From CSP1-1 sp035620615 (lineage in GTDB: Archaea; Thermoproteota; Nitrososphaeria; Nitrososphaerales; Nitrosopumilaceae), in the NCBI GenBank assembly GCA_035620615.1, contig DASPGM010000024.1:1-23078 (forward strand): DNA of 23,078 bases, read 5' to 3'. Below, in pieces: positions 22,560 to 23,078 of the stretch (position 1 is the first letter of the stretch; the number at the start of each line of letters is the position of its first letter). The notes under the pieces are model-generated. The model worked only from the letters and a program-made list of their open reading frames with translations, was not told the origin of the DNA and ran no database searches. A program made the translations under genes and the position numbers.

Positions 22560-23078
22560 TTACTCTGAAGCAGTTTCATCAAGTGTTATTGCTGGGGCAA
22601 TTTCTGGTAGGTCTGGAGACATTTCAATCTTCAAGCAATTTACATATAGTGTCATGTCAACTGAATCGGATTCATGATTGTTTACTGATTCAACTGTCCA
22701 GCCAGTGCTTCCTTCCATGTGATTCGCAAATGTTTTGAATTTTGGAATTTGTTCAGTTAGAATATCAATTCCTCCACTTTGTGCTAGATTACCGTCAGGA
22801 CATGTAATGGAATGATATGACTGCTCACCAGGTGGAACTGTGATTAGAATTTCTCTCTGGTATGAAACAATTTGTGGTTTTGATAAACTCTTTAATTGAT
22901 TCTGTAATTCTGCATCAGCAGCTTCTCTTGCAGCAGCCTCTGCATCTAATTGTGTTTGATAGTTTTCTAATGCAACTGAAAGTGTAGTTATGATACCTTG
23001 CATAGCACTAACTAAACCCTCCAAGAAGGAAACTTTTTCCTCTAGTCCAAGATTTGGATCAACTTGAGGTAAATCAAT
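22560..23078 (-). CDS. Coiled-coil protein of unknown function (5' partial)
   Basis: The frame stays open to the window edge, so the start is outside and 172 residues are visible. A TTG at 23024 is probably internal, since coding sequence (VDPNLGLEEKVSF) continues upstream. Visible residues about 20-65 form a coiled coil (LENYQTQLDAEAAAREAADA, then ELQNQLKSL), of the Ala-rich kind that often trimerises. The remainder is a compact domain, with PQIVSYQREILITVPPGEQS, one Cys in ITCPDG and one in YVNCLKIEM, possibly a disulfide pair. The acidic C-terminus ends DETASE. No catalytic motif is evident. A surface or secreted fibre-like protein is possible, but no signal peptide can be seen because the N-terminus is missing. 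Confidence 0.7.
   Translation of the reverse strand: MDLPQVDPNLGLEEKVSFLEGLVSAMQGIITTLSVALENYQTQLDAEAAAREAADAELQNQLKSLSKPQIVSYQREILITVPPGEQSYHSITCPDGNLAQSGGIDILTEQIPKFKTFANHMEGSTGWTVESVNNHESDSVDMTLYVNCLKIEMSPDLPEIAPAITLDETASE

Overview
The window looks like a chromosomal segment of an ammonia-oxidizing archaeon of the Nitrosopumilus/Nitrosarchaeum type (Thaumarchaeota, Nitrososphaerota). The DNA is AT-rich, genes are tightly packed, and TTG and GTG starts are common. The gene content is archaeal: fibrillarin and Nop5, RadA, Rpb4/RpoF, eL21, eS30, Dim1/KsgA, RNase HII and Trm1. Two genes point to thaumarchaea in particular: an RPC34-like winged-helix protein with an Fe-S motif, and a tubulin-superfamily protein closer to tubulin than to FtsZ. 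I see no CRISPR array, insertion sequence, phage gene or rRNA.

Layout. (1) 1-2862: a 5'-truncated RPC34-like gene with three identical 66-bp repeats, the 23S rRNA methyltransferase rlmE, convergent trm1, then a double zinc-ribbon protein made by a recent internal duplication. (2) 2890-4847 (minus): a coiled-coil protein of unknown function downstream of the tubulin-like gene. (3) 5016-6358 (plus): a zinc-ribbon membrane protein that seems to start with ATT, then rnhB. (4) 6360-8238 (minus): nop5-flpA, the core of the box C/D methylation machine. (5) 8323-10030 (plus): pyrD-pyrK for pyrimidine synthesis. (6) 10116-13238 (plus): a large radical SAM protein, eS30, and two small exported proteins of unknown function. 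(7) 13449-16943 (plus): radA, then an archaeal information-processing operon eL21-rpoF-DUF655-ksgA-prmC/mtq2-like. (8) 17048-20207: a 49-codon gene, then on the minus strand an exported metallo-beta-lactamase/Cache fusion and an isocitrate dehydrogenase. (9) 20544-23078: a metallophosphoesterase, tRNA-Ser(GCU), a phosphoglucose/phosphomannose isomerase, and a partial coiled-coil protein running off the edge.

How it fits together. Much of the window serves RNA and translation: methylation of rRNA (RlmE, KsgA, fibrillarin/Nop5), of tRNA (Trm1, and possibly fibrillarin with tRNA-directed guides), and probably of release factor, beside ribosomal proteins, a polymerase subunit and an RPC34-like factor. 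First genes of transcription units mostly have a TATA-like box about 26-29 nt before the start codon, which suggests leaderless mRNAs. Some downstream genes, and the ATT-start gene, carry a Shine-Dalgarno motif instead.

The most interesting items are the tubulin-like/coiled-coil pair, the RPC34-like gene with its repeat tract, the exact 107-bp duplication in the zinc-ribbon gene, the apparent ATT start, and the exported hydrolase fused to a sensor-type domain.
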